This document shows positions 8,404 to 16,968 of a stretch of DNA of 64,000 bases, piece by piece (within the stretch, counting starts at the first letter, position 1; every line of letters begins with the position of its first letter). The notes beneath the pieces were generated by a model. That model saw only the letters and a list, made by a program, of their open reading frames with translations, was not told the origin of the DNA and did not search any database. Origin of the DNA: Comamonas thiooxydans (lineage in GTDB: Bacteria; Pseudomonadota; Gammaproteobacteria; Burkholderiales; Burkholderiaceae_C); contig NZ_BBVD01000004.1 in NCBI RefSeq assembly GCF_000964545.1, forward strand, positions 372,001 to 436,000, in the 5' to 3' direction. Both the position numbers and the translations under genes were made by a program.

Positions 8404-9909
8404 TCACCACAGCCCCAGCAGCTTCCACCAGACGCTGCCGACGACAGCAAAGATCAGCAACTCCAGCACGCACATCGCGGCCCCCACGCGCCACCAGACA
8501 CCCAGAGTCACATAGCCGCTGCCGAAGATGATGGGCGATGTTCCGGTCGCGTAGTGCGTCAGCGTCATCATGATGGCCGAACCGGCCGTCATCATCAGCA
8601 TGAAGGGGACGACGTAGTCAGCCGGGATCAACTGCGCGCCCACAGTCAGAAAGGCCAGCATCATGGCGCTGATATGGGCCGTGGTGCTGGCAAACAGATA
8701 GTGCGAGAAGACGAAGACGCCCACCAGAATGGCAGCCACGGGCAGCCAGTCCAGGCCACTGGCGACGATGGCGCTCTTCAAGCCCTCGGCAAACCAGGCG
8801 ACCACACCGAGCTTGTTGAGCTGCTCGGCCAGCATGACCAGGGCACCGAACCAGATCAAGGTGTCCCAGGCGCTTTTCTCGGACAGCACATCATCCCAAT
8901 CGATGGTCCCCGTGATGATCAGGGCGAACAAACCGAGAAAAGCCACCACGGTCGGGTCCAGCGTGAACGCCGGGCCGAACAGCATCTGCGGCACATTCGC
9001 CCATAGCAGCAGCATCACGCCGAAAGTGCCGAGCATCACGCGCTCCTTGCCTGACAGCGGGCCCATGCCTGCCATCTCGGCGCGCGCGTACTCCACGGCA
9101 TTGGGCGTGGCCTTGAGTTCGGGTGGCGACAGCAGATAGATCGCCAGCGGCATCAACAGCAGACACAGCAGCCCTGGCAGCAGCATGTACAGAGCCCAAC
9201 TTGTCCAGCTCAGGTGCAGGGACTGACCCGTAGCCTTGGCCACCAGGTCCACAACAAGAGGATTGGGCGCCGTAGCGGTCAGGAACATGGCCGAGGTGAT
9301 CGGGTTGGAGTGGTAGTTGACCAGTGCCAGATAGGTCCCGACCTTGCCTTGCGTTCCCTTGGCCGGGTCCGATTCAAAGGCGTTGGCGATGGACTTCATG
9401 ATCGGGTGCACGATGCCGCCACCGCGTGCCGTGTTGCTGGGTGTGAACGGGGCCAGTACCAGCTCACAGATCGCGAGTCCGTAACCTATGCCTATGGTGC
9501 GCTTGCCCATCAGCGCAATGAACAGCAATCCGATGCGGTTGCCGAGCCCCGTCTTCTTGAGACCGCGCGAGATCAGAACCGCCACCACGATCAGCCAGAT
9601 CAGGGGATTCGCAAAGCTGCTCAGCGCATCCGTGATCGCACCTTTGGACGAACTGGAGGTCACCTGAGACAGCGACACGATGACAATCGCCATCAATGCC
9701 ATCACGCCTATGGGCATGACCTTGAGGATGATCGCCACGATGGTCGTCAGAAAGATGGCCACCAGTTGCCAGGCCTTGCTGTCCAGTCCCGCAGGCACCG
9801 GCGTCAGCAGCAGACCGGTCAGAACCAGGGTGGAAATCAGTGCAGGCACGACCCGAAATGGAACGACCGATTTGAAGTAACGGAACATCGAGACGATCTT
9901 CTCGAACAT
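8404..9909 (-). CDS. DASS-family anion/dicarboxylate transporter (CitT/TtdT-like)
   Basis: This is a 501-residue inner-membrane protein with about twelve hydrophobic segments. The two DASS substrate/cation signatures are present: SNTARGGG in the first half, and TATAPNPL following SAMFL. Family members move di- or tricarboxylates such as citrate, succinate, malate or 2-oxoglutarate, by sodium symport or antiport; this length fits the CitT/YbhI branch. The start at 9909 has an AAAAGGA ribosome site a few bases upstream. It stands alone, convergent with the AhpD-like gene, and the substrate cannot be fixed from context. Confidence 0.85.
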   Translation of the reverse strand: MFEKIVSMFRYFKSVVPFRVVPALISTLVLTGLLLTPVPAGLDSKAWQLVAIFLTTIVAIILKVMPIGVMALMAIVIVSLSQVTSSSSKGAITDALSSFANPLIWLIVVAVLISRGLKKTGLGNRIGLLFIALMGKRTIGIGYGLAICELVLAPFTPSNTARGGGIVHPIMKSIANAFESDPAKGTQGKVGTYLALVNYHSNPITSAMFLTATAPNPLVVDLVAKATGQSLHLSWTSWALYMLLPGLLCLLLMPLAIYLLSPPELKATPNAVEYARAEMAGMGPLSGKERVMLGTFGVMLLLWANVPQMLFGPAFTLDPTVVAFLGLFALIITGTIDWDDVLSEKSAWDTLIWFGALVMLAEQLNKLGVVAWFAEGLKSAIVASGLDWLPVAAILVGVFVFSHYLFASTTAHISAMMLAFLTVGAQLIPADYVVPFMLMMTAGSAIMMTLTHYATGTSPIIFGSGYVTLGVWWRVGAAMCVLELLIFAVVGSVWWKLLGLW

Positions 9910-10177
9910 AGAAGTCCTTTTCTTTACCTGCAGCGCATCGAGACACCATACCTCAGCTCAGCAAAAGCCAGGAGTCCCCGACGGACATTGGCGCTCGGGT
10001 CACAGACTGGCATCATGATGCAGTGCCGCATGGCTTCGACTCCAGGCCGACTTTTACGTTGCCAAAGTTTGATCGACGGCAAGACTTGCAGAAGCAAAAC
10101 CGATGGCAAGACCTCGTACATGCCAGTATTCAAGCATTGGGCACATGCCCATGGATTCAGCAGGAGAGACACTCTAA

Positions 10178-10504
10178 ATGCCAGCGAACCGATTCCTGCC
10201 CGATGAATGGGAAAGCCGCCTTGAAGAAATAGATCTAGCGATACTGCATCAGGCTGCTATCTGCAAGATCCGGCTGCTCGACCCCGGTGCCGTCGAACGC
10301 GTGCTGGCCAACGATGCCGGCATCTGCGGTGCCGAACATGAGACGGCATTCAGGACCTTGCGCGGCCTGCTCTATCTGCACTACACCGAGGTGCTGCATA
10401 TCAGCGAGGTGCTGAGCCCGGAAATCGCCCAGGTGATCGCCAGCCGGGTGCGCGAGCATTTGAGCCGGCGCTCGGGCACAGCGCCGGGAGGTATGACGGG
10501 CTGA
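10178..10504 (+). CDS. Hypothetical protein, 108 residues
   Basis: I do not recognise this gene. It encodes a soluble, mostly helical 108-residue protein rich in Leu, Ala and charged residues, with two cysteines (AAICKIRLL and AGICGAEHE) and no signal or membrane segment. AGGAGA lies at 10162-10167, ten bases before the ATG, which supports translation. Codon use matches its neighbours. It stands alone between the DASS transporter (divergent) and the terminator of tRNA-fMet. Confidence 0.6.
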   Translation: MPANRFLPDEWESRLEEIDLAILHQAAICKIRLLDPGAVERVLANDAGICGAEHETAFRTLRGLLYLHYTEVLHISEVLSPEIAQVIASRVREHLSRRSGTAPGGMTG

Positions 10505-10540
10505 TACCAGCGCTGCCGCCCTTCAATGGAAAATGGACAA

Positions 10541-10572
10541 AAAAAAAGGTCACGACATTGTCGTGACCTTTT
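10541..10572 (-). terminator. Intrinsic terminator of the tRNA-fMet transcript
   Basis: A perfect inverted repeat, GGTCACGA (10548-10555) and TCGTGACC (10561-10568) with a CATTG loop, is flanked by A residues on the left and T residues on the right. Read on the minus strand the hairpin ends in about eight or nine T residues, a strong terminator six bases beyond the tRNA 3' end. On the plus strand the T run is only four, so it may also weakly stop the 108-residue gene. Confidence 0.85.
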
Positions 10573-10577
10573 CAATT

Positions 10578-10654
<77 letters not shown>

Positions 10655-10664
10655 GTATTTCCAA

Positions 10665-10673
10665 ATTATAGCA
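10665..10673 (-). promoter_or_regulatory. Extended -10 promoter of tRNA-fMet
   Basis: On the minus strand the sequence reads TGCTATAAT. This is a perfect -10 hexamer (10670-10665) with the TGn extension, placed so that transcription would begin about four bases before the tRNA 5' end at 10654. The -35 region (around 10688-10694) is poor, as expected for an extended -10 promoter. It abuts the stem-loop that follows rplQ. Confidence 0.6.
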
Positions 10674-10688
10674 GGCTTTGCAGCCTGC
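10671..10688 (-). other. Stem-loop after rplQ
   Basis: GCAGGCT (10671-10677) and AGCCTGC (10682-10688) form a 7-base-pair hairpin seven bases past the rplQ stop. Read on the minus strand it is followed by TATAATTT, not a clean U run. It may be a weak end or a 3' stabiliser for the alpha operon, and it also fills the -10/-35 spacer of the tRNA promoter. Confidence 0.5.
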
Positions 10689-10694
10689 CCTGGC

Positions 10695-11078
10695 TTATTC
10701 AGCTGCTGCAGCGGCTTCTTCAGCGCGCTCGACCAGCTCCACATAGGCCATGGGAGCGTTGTCGCCCACGCGGAAGCCCATCTTCAGGATACGTGTGTAG
10801 CCACCGGGACGCTGAGCGTTGCGGGGACCCAGCACGTTGAACAGCTTGGTCACGCTGTCGCGGTCGCGCAGACGGTCGAAAGCCAGACGGCGGTTAGCCA
10901 CGGTATCAACCTTGGCCAGAGTGATCATGGGCTCGATGACGCGACGCAGTTCCTTGGCCTTGGGGACCGTGGTCTTGATTGCTTCGTGCTCGATCAGCGA
11001 GTTCATCATGTTCTGCAGCATTGCCTTGCGGTGTGCAGAAGTGCGGTTCAGTTTGCGGAGGCCGTTGCCGTGACGCAT
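10695..11078 (-). CDS. rplQ: 50S ribosomal protein L17
   Basis: This is a large-subunit protein at the rim of the exit tunnel, 127 residues, the usual bacterial length. The N-terminus (MRHGNGLRKLNRTSAHRK) and the core GGYTRILKMGFRVGDNAPMAY are diagnostic, and the tail is acidic and alanine-rich. It is the last gene of the alpha operon, 131 bases behind rpoA with a stem-loop in the gap. Confidence 0.98.
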   Translation of the reverse strand: MRHGNGLRKLNRTSAHRKAMLQNMMNSLIEHEAIKTTVPKAKELRRVIEPMITLAKVDTVANRRLAFDRLRDRDSVTKLFNVLGPRNAQRPGGYTRILKMGFRVGDNAPMAYVELVERAEEAAAAAE

Positions 11079-11165
11079 GGTGCTTTTCCTTTGCTCCCCG
11101 TTTTTATCCGGAGATCTTTTCTAAATTAAATCAGGCAGCCGTATCAGGTACTGCCCGAGGCACTT

Positions 11166-11196
11166 GGACTTTGCCGGATCAACTCCAGCAAAGTCC
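11166..11196 (-). other. Stem-loop in the rpoA-rplQ gap
   Basis: GGACTTTGC (11166-11174) and GCAAAGTCC (11188-11196) pair perfectly over nine bases. It sits 13 bases beyond the rpoA stop on the minus strand and has no following U run, so it is more likely an mRNA processing or stability element, or a weak attenuator, than a full terminator. Confidence 0.55.
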
Positions 11197-11209
11197 TCTA
11201 TTGTAGCAA

Positions 11210-12208
11210 TTAACGCTTTTCCAAGCCAGCGGGTGGCCAGTTTTCAAGCTTCATGCCCAGAGTCAGACCACGGGAAGCCAGAACTTCCTTGATCTCGTTG
11301 AGCGACTTGCGACCCAGGTTGGGAGTCTTGAGCAGCTCGTTTTCGGTACGCTGGATGAGGTCACCGATGTAGTAAATGTTCTCTGCCTTGAGGCAGTTGG
11401 CAGAACGCACGGTGAGCTCGAGCTCGTCCACAGGACGCAGCAGGATGGGATCGAACGACGTGGCAGCGCCGCGGCCACCGGCAGGAGCGTCGAACACGCT
11501 GGCGATATCGCCACCGTCGAGCTGGGCAAACACTGCCAGCTGCTCCACCAGGATCTTGGCGGATGCACGCACTGCGTCTTCAGCGGTGATGGCACCGTTG
11601 GTTTCGATTTCCAGAACCAGCTTGTCCAGGTCGGTACGCTGTTCCACACGTGCGGATTCGACAGCGTAGCTCACGCGCTTGACGGGCGAGAACGAAGCGT
11701 CGAGCACGATACGGCCGATCGACTTGGTCGATTCGTCACCGTAGCGGCGCACGTTGCCGGGCACATAGCCGCGGCCCTTTTCCACCTTGATCTGCATGTC
11801 CAGCTTGCCGCCTTGCGACAGATGGGCGATCACATGATCAGGGTTGACGATTTCTACGTCGTGGGGGGTCTGAATGTCACGGGCAGTGACAACACCTTCG
11901 CCATCCTTGCGCAGGCTCAGGGTGACTTCGTCACGATTGTGCAGCTTGAACACCACACCCTTGAGGTTCAGCAGGATGTTGGTCACATCTTCCTGGACAC
12001 CGTCGATGGAGGAGTACTCATGCAGCACCCCAGCAATCGTCACTTCCGTCGCTGCGTAACCCACCATGGAGGAGAGCAGAACACGGCGCAGGGCATTGCC
12101 CAGCGTATGACCGTAGCCACGCTCAAACGGCTCCAGAACAACCTTGGCACGGTTGTGACCAAGTTGCTCGACATTGATTGTCTTGGGCTTCAGCAAATTC
12201 GTTTGCAT
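11210..12208 (-). CDS. rpoA: RNA polymerase alpha subunit
   Basis: This subunit scaffolds RNA polymerase assembly through its N-terminal domain and contacts UP elements and activators through the C-terminal domain. It is 332 residues, close to the usual 325-330. The N-terminal domain contains GYGHTLGNALRRVLLSS, and the C-terminal helix-hairpin-helix reads TPNLGRKSLNEIKEVL. AGAGGAAG lies just before the ATG. It is cotranscribed with the ribosomal genes, with stem-loops in the gaps on both sides. Confidence 0.98.
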   Translation of the reverse strand: MQTNLLKPKTINVEQLGHNRAKVVLEPFERGYGHTLGNALRRVLLSSMVGYAATEVTIAGVLHEYSSIDGVQEDVTNILLNLKGVVFKLHNRDEVTLSLRKDGEGVVTARDIQTPHDVEIVNPDHVIAHLSQGGKLDMQIKVEKGRGYVPGNVRRYGDESTKSIGRIVLDASFSPVKRVSYAVESARVEQRTDLDKLVLEIETNGAITAEDAVRASAKILVEQLAVFAQLDGGDIASVFDAPAGGRGAATSFDPILLRPVDELELTVRSANCLKAENIYYIGDLIQRTENELLKTPNLGRKSLNEIKEVLASRGLTLGMKLENWPPAGLEKR

Positions 12209-12262
12209 GCAGACTTCCTCTCAATACCCTCGGCTCGTTACACCGGTAAGGCTGGTGAAGCA

Positions 12263-12290
12263 CCCACGGCGCGATGCCTCGCGCCGTGGG
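12263..12290 (-). other. 12-base-pair stem-loop in the rpsD-rpoA gap
   Basis: CCCACGGCGCGA (12263-12274) and TCGCGCCGTGGG (12279-12290) are a perfect 12-pair GC-rich inverted repeat with a TGCC loop. No T tract follows on the minus strand. It is the strongest of the hairpins between genes of this cluster, and would be a good RNase-processing or polymerase-pausing site just before rpoA. Confidence 0.65.
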
Positions 12291-12320
12291 GACGGTTTAC
12301 AGAAATGTCGCTGCTAAAGA

Positions 12321-12944
12321 TTAACGCGAGTACAACTCAACGATCAGGGATTCGTTGATGTCAGCTGCGAATTCATCGCGGTCAGGAGACTTCTTGAAAG
12401 TACCTTCTGCCTTGTCAGCAGACACTTCAACCCATGCGGGGAAGCCCACTTGAGCAGCCAGTTGCAGAGCCTCGACCACGCGAGCTTGCTTCTTGGACTT
12501 TTCACGCAGGGCAACCACGTCGCCTTCCTTCACGGAGAAAGAAGGAATGTTCACGGACTGGCCGTTCACAGTGATAGCCTTGTGCGACACCAGCTGACGT
12601 GCTTCAGCGCGAGTGGAGCCGAAGCCCATGCGGTACACGACGTTGTCCAGACGCGATTCCAGCAGCGACAGCAGGTTGGCACCAGTGTTGCCACGCTTGC
12701 GGTCAGCAGCTTCGAAGTAGCGGCGGAATTGCTTCTCCAGCACGCCGTACATGCGCTTGACCTTCTGCTTTTCGCGCAGTTGCAGACCGTAGTCGGAAGT
12801 GCGCTGACCGGAAGTGCGGCCATGCTGACCAGGCTTGGTGTCGAACTTTGCCTTGTCTGCGATGGAGCGACGTGCGCTCTTCAGGAACAGATCGGTGCCT
12901 TCGCGGCGGGAGAGTTTTGCCTTAGGGCCAATATAGCGTGCCAC
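12321..12944 (-). CDS. rpsD: 30S ribosomal protein S4
   Basis: This is a primary 16S rRNA-binding assembly protein, 207 residues. The start MARYIGPKAKLSRREGTDL and the S4 RNA-binding domain (SRLDNVVYRMGF, ARQLVSHKAITVNG) are clear. In enterobacteria S4 represses the alpha operon by binding near rpsM; I did not find an obvious copy of that pseudoknot here. It lies 90 bases behind rpsK and 112 bases ahead of rpoA. Confidence 0.98.
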   Translation of the reverse strand: MARYIGPKAKLSRREGTDLFLKSARRSIADKAKFDTKPGQHGRTSGQRTSDYGLQLREKQKVKRMYGVLEKQFRRYFEAADRKRGNTGANLLSLLESRLDNVVYRMGFGSTRAEARQLVSHKAITVNGQSVNIPSFSVKEGDVVALREKSKKQARVVEALQLAAQVGFPAWVEVSADKAEGTFKKSPDRDEFAADINESLIVELYSR

Positions 12945-12984
12945 TTGATTTCCTTTGTGTCATCTACCGTGCGCAAACACGGGA

Positions 12985-13015
12985 GCCGCCCGCGATGCAA
13001 ATGCACCTGGGCGGC
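12985..13015 (-). other. Stem-loop in the rpsK-rpsD gap
   Basis: GCCGCCC (12985-12991) and GGGCGGC (13009-13015) form a 7-pair GC stem around a 17-base loop that can pair further. No U run follows on the minus strand. It lies between the rpsK stop and the rpsD start. Confidence 0.45.
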
Positions 13016-13034
13016 GGTGGGCTTGATAAAAAAG

Positions 13035-13439
13035 TTAGATACGACGACGCTTTTGAGGGCGGCAGCCGTTGTGGGGAACCGGAGTCACGTCCGAGATGGA
13101 AGTGATACGGATACCCAGAGCACCCAGGGCGCGAACCGAGGATTCACGGCCAGGACCGGGACCCTTGATTTCGACTTCCAGGTTCTTGATGCCCTGTTCG
13201 ATAGCAGCACGACCGGCCACTTCCGAAGCAACCTGAGCAGCAAAGGGAGTCGACTTACGCGAACCCTTGAAGCCCTGGCCACCCGACGAAGCCCACGACA
13301 GAGCGTTGCCTTGACGGTCGGTGATGGTGATGATCGTGTTGTTGAACGAAGCGTGCACGTGCGCGATGCCGTCAGAAATATTCTTACGGACCTTCTTGCG
13401 AACGCGAGCAGCTGCGTTGTTTGCGGGAGACTTAGCCAT
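13035..13439 (-). CDS. rpsK: 30S ribosomal protein S11
   Basis: This is a small-subunit platform protein, 134 residues. Signature stretches are HVHASFNNTIITITDRQGN and, near the C-terminus, DVTPVPHNGCRPQKRRRI. It is seventeen bases behind rpsM, in the standard alpha-operon order. Confidence 0.98.
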   Translation of the reverse strand: MAKSPANNAAARVRKKVRKNISDGIAHVHASFNNTIITITDRQGNALSWASSGGQGFKGSRKSTPFAAQVASEVAGRAAIEQGIKNLEVEIKGPGPGRESSVRALGALGIRITSISDVTPVPHNGCRPQKRRRI

Positions 13440-13456
13440 AATGATCTTTCAATCTC

Positions 13457-13822
13457 TTATTTCTTCAGAGCCGCAGCACCCTTGCGCGGACCCTTGCGAG
13501 TACGGGCGTTTGTGCGGGTACGTTGACCGCGCATGGGCAGGCCGCGACGATGACGGAAACCGCGGTAGCAACCGATGTCCATCAAGCGCTTGATGTTCAT
13601 CGTGGTTTCGCGACGCAGATCACCTTCCAGAGTCATGGGATTCAGGAAGTCACGGATCTTTTCCAGATCAGCGTCCGTCAGGTCCTTGACCTTCTTGGAA
13701 TACTCGATACCGCATGCTTCGCAGATCTTGCGAGCTGTAGTGCGACCGATGCCATAGATGGCAGTCAGGCCGATTTCAGCATGCTTGTGCGGCGGGATGT
13801 TAATGCCAGCAATACGTGCCAT
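13457..13822 (-). CDS. rpsM: 30S ribosomal protein S13
   Basis: This is a small-subunit head protein that contacts the 50S subunit, 121 residues. MARIAGINIPPHKH at the start and the C-terminal RGLPMRGQRTRTNARTRKG are diagnostic. It lies 22 bases behind rpmJ. Confidence 0.98.
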   Translation of the reverse strand: MARIAGINIPPHKHAEIGLTAIYGIGRTTARKICEACGIEYSKKVKDLTDADLEKIRDFLNPMTLEGDLRRETTMNIKRLMDIGCYRGFRHRRGLPMRGQRTRTNARTRKGPRKGAAALKK

Positions 13823-13844
13823 ATTAGTCCTCTAATGCTTTCAA

Positions 13845-13958
13845 TCAACCTTGGCGCTGCTTGTGGCGCTGGTCAGTGCAGATCACGCGCACAACACCTT
13901 TGCGGCGGATGATCTTGCAGTTACGGCAGATTTTCTTGACCGAAGCCGAAACTCTCAT
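13845..13958 (-). CDS. rpmJ: 50S ribosomal protein L36
   Basis: This is a 37-residue protein starting MRVSASVKKICRNCKIIRR and ending QRHKQRQG. The zinc-binding set C-x2-C, later C-x4-H, is intact, so this is the zinc-containing (C+) form. It sits in the standard place before rpsM. The usual upstream neighbour infA is absent: only 118 bases separate rpmJ from secY. Confidence 0.95.
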   Translation of the reverse strand: MRVSASVKKICRNCKIIRRKGVVRVICTDQRHKQRQG

Positions 13959-14049
13959 TCTTTTCTCCTAAAACTTTCCATCCACTATCGGCCTATCGAC
14001 CGGGAAACAATGCCCGCGATAGATCGATGGGCGTCTACTAACTTTTGGC

Positions 14050-14071
14050 AGGCTGCCCCCTTGGGCAGCCT
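14050..14071 (-). other. Stem-loop in the secY-rpmJ gap
   Basis: GGCTGCCC (14051-14058) and GGGCAGCC (14063-14070) pair around a 4-base loop, extendable by one A:T pair. It lies six bases beyond the secY stop on the minus strand. A short A-rich stretch but no U run follows, so partial termination or processing is more likely than a full stop. Confidence 0.5.
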
Positions 14072-14076
14072 TGTCA

Positions 14077-15390
14077 TCAAATACCAGCCTTAAAGTTCGC
14101 TTTTTTCAGGAGCGACTCGTATTGCTGCGACATCACGTAGTTCTGCACTTGCGCCATGAAGTCCATTGTCACGACCACAATGATCAGCAACGATGTACCA
14201 CCGAAGTAGAACGGAACGTTGTACTTCAGGATCAGGAATTCGGGCAACAAGCACACGAAGGTAATGTAGATCGCGCCAGCCAGGGTCAGGCGAACCAGAA
14301 TCTTGTCAATGTAGCGGGCTGTCTGTTCGCCAGGACGAATCCCGGGGATGAAAGCGCCACTCTTCTTCAGGTTGTCGGCAGTTTCCCGGCTGTTGAAAAC
14401 CAGGGCCGTATAGAAGAAGCAGAAGAAAATGATCGCGGCAGCATAAAGGATGACATAGATTGGCTGACCAGGGGTCAACGTGCTCGCAATATCCTTCAGC
14501 CAGCGCATGGATTCTCCTGCACTGAACCAATTCACCACCGTAGCGGGCAGCAAGATGATCGACGAAGCGAAGATGGGAGGAATCACACCTGCCATGTTCA
14601 GCTTCAGTGGCAAGTGCGAAGACTGACCACCGTACACCTTGTTGCCGACTTGCCGGCGTGCGTAATTCACCAAGATCTTGCGTTGACCTCGTTCGACATA
14701 CACGACGAAATACGTCACGGCTGCCACAACGAGAACAATGAAGATTGCCGCCAGAATGCTCATGGCACCGGTGCGCACCAGTTCCAGCAGACCGCCGATG
14801 GAGCTCGGCAGGCCTGCGGCGATACCGCCAAAGATCAGTATCGAGATACCGTTGCCCAGACCACGTTCAGTGATCTGTTCACCGAGCCACATCAGGAACA
14901 GGGTACCGGCCGTGAGACTGACCACCGCAGTCATGCGGAAGCCAAAACCAGGGTTCAGAACCAAGCCTGCGGAGCTTTCCAGGGCAACAGCAATTCCCAA
15001 GGACTGAAACAGCGCCAGGCCCAGAGTGCCGTAGCGGGTGTACTGGGTAATCTTGCGACGACCCGCTTCACCTTCCTTTTTCATCTGCTCGAATGTCGGG
15101 ACCACGTAGGTCATGAGCTGCATGATGATCGATGCCGAGATGTACGGCATGATCCCCAGTGCGAACACTGTGAAGCGCGAGAGCGCTCCACCCGAGAACA
15201 TGTTGAACAGATTGAGAATGCCGCCCTGCTGGCCAGAGAACAGCTGCTGCAGCTGCGCTGGGTCGATGCCCGGAACGGGGATATGCGCCCCGATGCGGTA
15301 TACGACCAGCGCAAGCAACAGAAAAACCAGACGACGACGCAGGTCGCCGAATTTTCCAGTCTTTGCAATTTGAGCTGCGCTAGTAGCCAC
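14077..15390 (-). CDS. secY: Protein translocase subunit SecY
   Basis: This is the channel-forming subunit of the Sec translocon, 437 residues with ten membrane helices. Typical stretches are IGAHIPVPGIDP near the start, GIMPYISASIIMQL, and the cytoplasmic loop VYVERGQRKILVNYARRQ. It is in the spc cluster between rplO (24 bases) and rpmJ, where it normally lies. Confidence 0.98.
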   Translation of the reverse strand: MATSAAQIAKTGKFGDLRRRLVFLLLALVVYRIGAHIPVPGIDPAQLQQLFSGQQGGILNLFNMFSGGALSRFTVFALGIMPYISASIIMQLMTYVVPTFEQMKKEGEAGRRKITQYTRYGTLGLALFQSLGIAVALESSAGLVLNPGFGFRMTAVVSLTAGTLFLMWLGEQITERGLGNGISILIFGGIAAGLPSSIGGLLELVRTGAMSILAAIFIVLVVAAVTYFVVYVERGQRKILVNYARRQVGNKVYGGQSSHLPLKLNMAGVIPPIFASSIILLPATVVNWFSAGESMRWLKDIASTLTPGQPIYVILYAAAIIFFCFFYTALVFNSRETADNLKKSGAFIPGIRPGEQTARYIDKILVRLTLAGAIYITFVCLLPEFLILKYNVPFYFGGTSLLIIVVVTMDFMAQVQNYVMSQQYESLLKKANFKAGI

Positions 15391-15414
15391 GGATGTCTTC
15401 TTTCAGAACTTTAA

Positions 15415-15846
15415 TCAGGCGATGCTGCCACCGGCAGCTTCGATGGCAGCCTTGGCACCGGCGGTAGCGCCGATACCATTGAGCTTGACAGCCTTAGTCA
15501 GTTCACCGCTCTTGATGATCTTCACGACCTTAGCGATAGAGCCAACCAGACCGGCTTGCTTCAGAGCAGCCAGATCGACTTCGGCCAGGCCGAGCTTATC
15601 CAGCTCGGACAGGGTCACTTCTGCATTGAACTTCAGCAGATGCGACTTGAAGCCACGCTTGGGCAGGCGACGCTGCAGAGGCATTTGACCGCCTTCGAAG
15701 CCCACCTTGTGGTAGCCACCCGAACGCGACTTCTGACCCTTGTGACCGCGACCGGCAGTCTTACCCAGACCAGAACCGATACCGCGACCCACGCGACGCT
15801 TAGCGTGCTTGGCGCCGTCTGCAGGCTTGATGCTATTGAGTTCCAT
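15415..15846 (-). CDS. rplO: 50S ribosomal protein L15
   Basis: This is a large-subunit assembly protein, 143 residues from MELNSIKPADGAKHAKRRVG. The Gly- and Arg-rich N-terminal extension GRGIGSGLGKTAGRGHKGQ is diagnostic. The frame begins with TTG-ATG-ATG; I choose the second ATG because AAAGGA then sits six bases upstream. It directly precedes secY. Confidence 0.97.
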   Translation of the reverse strand: MELNSIKPADGAKHAKRRVGRGIGSGLGKTAGRGHKGQKSRSGGYHKVGFEGGQMPLQRRLPKRGFKSHLLKFNAEVTLSELDKLGLAEVDLAALKQAGLVGSIAKVVKIIKSGELTKAVKLNGIGATAGAKAAIEAAGGSIA

Positions 15847-15857
15847 CATCAATCCTT

Positions 15858-16040
15858 TCAGAGAACCTTCACCAAGTAGGCGATCTTGTTAATCATGCCG
15901 CGCACTTCAGGAGTGTCCTGCAGTTCGCTGACGCTGTTCAGCTTGCGCAGACCCAGGCCACGCACAGTCGCACGGTGCGACTCTTTGGTGCCGATGGGGC
16001 TACGAACCAGCTGAATCTTGACAGTTTGTTGTGTTGTCAT
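15858..16040 (-). CDS. rpmD: 50S ribosomal protein L30
   Basis: This is a 60-residue protein with the family core VRSPIGTKESHRATVRGLGLRKLN and the end RGMINKIAYLVKV. It lies between rpsE (14 bases) and rplO, as in other spc clusters. Confidence 0.97.
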   Translation of the reverse strand: MTTQQTVKIQLVRSPIGTKESHRATVRGLGLRKLNSVSELQDTPEVRGMINKIAYLVKVL

Positions 16041-16054
16041 GTGCTGGACTCCGA

Positions 16055-16576
16055 TCAGGCGGTGAAGATGTCTTCGACCGACTTGCCGCGCTTTGCTGCC
16101 ACGTTCGCAGGGGTCGTGGAGTTCTTCAAAGCGTCGAAAGTTGCGCGAACCATGTTGTAGGGGTTCGACGAACCGTGGCTCTTGGCCACGATGTCGGTGA
16201 TACCCACCACTTCAAAAACAGCGCGCATAGGGCCGCCAGCGATGATGCCGGTACCCTTGGGAGCTGGGTGCAGCTCGACCTTGGCAGCGCCGTGATGGCC
16301 CTTCACCGAGTGGTGAATGGTGCCGCTCTTGAGTGCAACCTTCATCAGGTTGCGACGGCATTCTTCCATCGCTTTTTGCACGGCAGCAGGCACTTCCTTG
16401 GACTTGCCCTTACCCATGCCAACGCGACCGTCACCGTCGCCAACCACGGTCAGTGCAGCGAAGCCGAGAATACGACCGCCCTTCACAACCTTGGTGACGC
16501 GGTTGACCGCGATCATTTTTTCGCGCAGACCGTCGTCACGACCTTCGTCTTGCACTTTGGGGGAAAATTTAGCCAT
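16055..16576 (-). CDS. rpsE: 30S ribosomal protein S5
   Basis: This protein contributes to decoding accuracy and the mRNA entry helicase; it is 173 residues. The double-stranded-RNA-binding-like domain (LREKMIAVNRVTKVVKGGR) and the S5 C-terminal domain (GTGIIAGGPMRAVFEVVGI) are both present. It lies between rplR and rpmD. Confidence 0.98.
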   Translation of the reverse strand: MAKFSPKVQDEGRDDGLREKMIAVNRVTKVVKGGRILGFAALTVVGDGDGRVGMGKGKSKEVPAAVQKAMEECRRNLMKVALKSGTIHHSVKGHHGAAKVELHPAPKGTGIIAGGPMRAVFEVVGITDIVAKSHGSSNPYNMVRATFDALKNSTTPANVAAKRGKSVEDIFTA

Positions 16577-16591
16577 TTGTATCCGCTCCGC

Positions 16592-16957
16592 TTAGAACTG
16601 CAGGCCCGCTTCGCGAGCGGCTTCTGCCAAAGCCTTCACGCGGCCGTGGTATGCAAAACCGGCGCGGTCGAAAGCCACTTTCTCAACGCCAGCAGCCTTA
16701 GCCTTCTCAGCAATGCGCTTGCCGATCAGCGTGGCGGCGGCCACGTTGCCACCCTTGCCAGCGGCGCCGAGTTGCGAACGCACTTCGACTTCTGCAGTGG
16801 AGGCCGAAGCCAGCACGGTAGTGCCGTCTTCCGAAACCACGGAGGCGTAGATATGGAGATTGGTGCGGTTCACGCTCAGACGTGCAACGCCTTGCTGGGC
16901 AATGCGGATGCGAGTCTGACGGGCACGGCGCAGACGCTGCTCTTTCTTGTTCAACAT
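16592..16957 (-). CDS. rplR: 50S ribosomal protein L18
   Basis: This is a 5S rRNA-binding protein, 121 residues from MLNKKEQRLRRARQTR. NLHIYASVVSEDG and the C-terminal VAFDRAGFAYHGRVKALAEAAREAGL are typical. Two adjacent ATGs are possible (16960 and 16957); AAGGAG lies four or seven bases upstream, and the second gives the usual N-terminus. Confidence 0.96.
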   Translation of the reverse strand: MLNKKEQRLRRARQTRIRIAQQGVARLSVNRTNLHIYASVVSEDGTTVLASASTAEVEVRSQLGAAGKGGNVAAATLIGKRIAEKAKAAGVEKVAFDRAGFAYHGRVKALAEAAREAGLQF

Positions 16958-16968
16958 CATGCAGCTCC

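Noticed and set aside
13959..14076. infA between secY and rpmJ
   Set aside because: The gap is too short for the roughly 72-codon gene and no matching frame is present.
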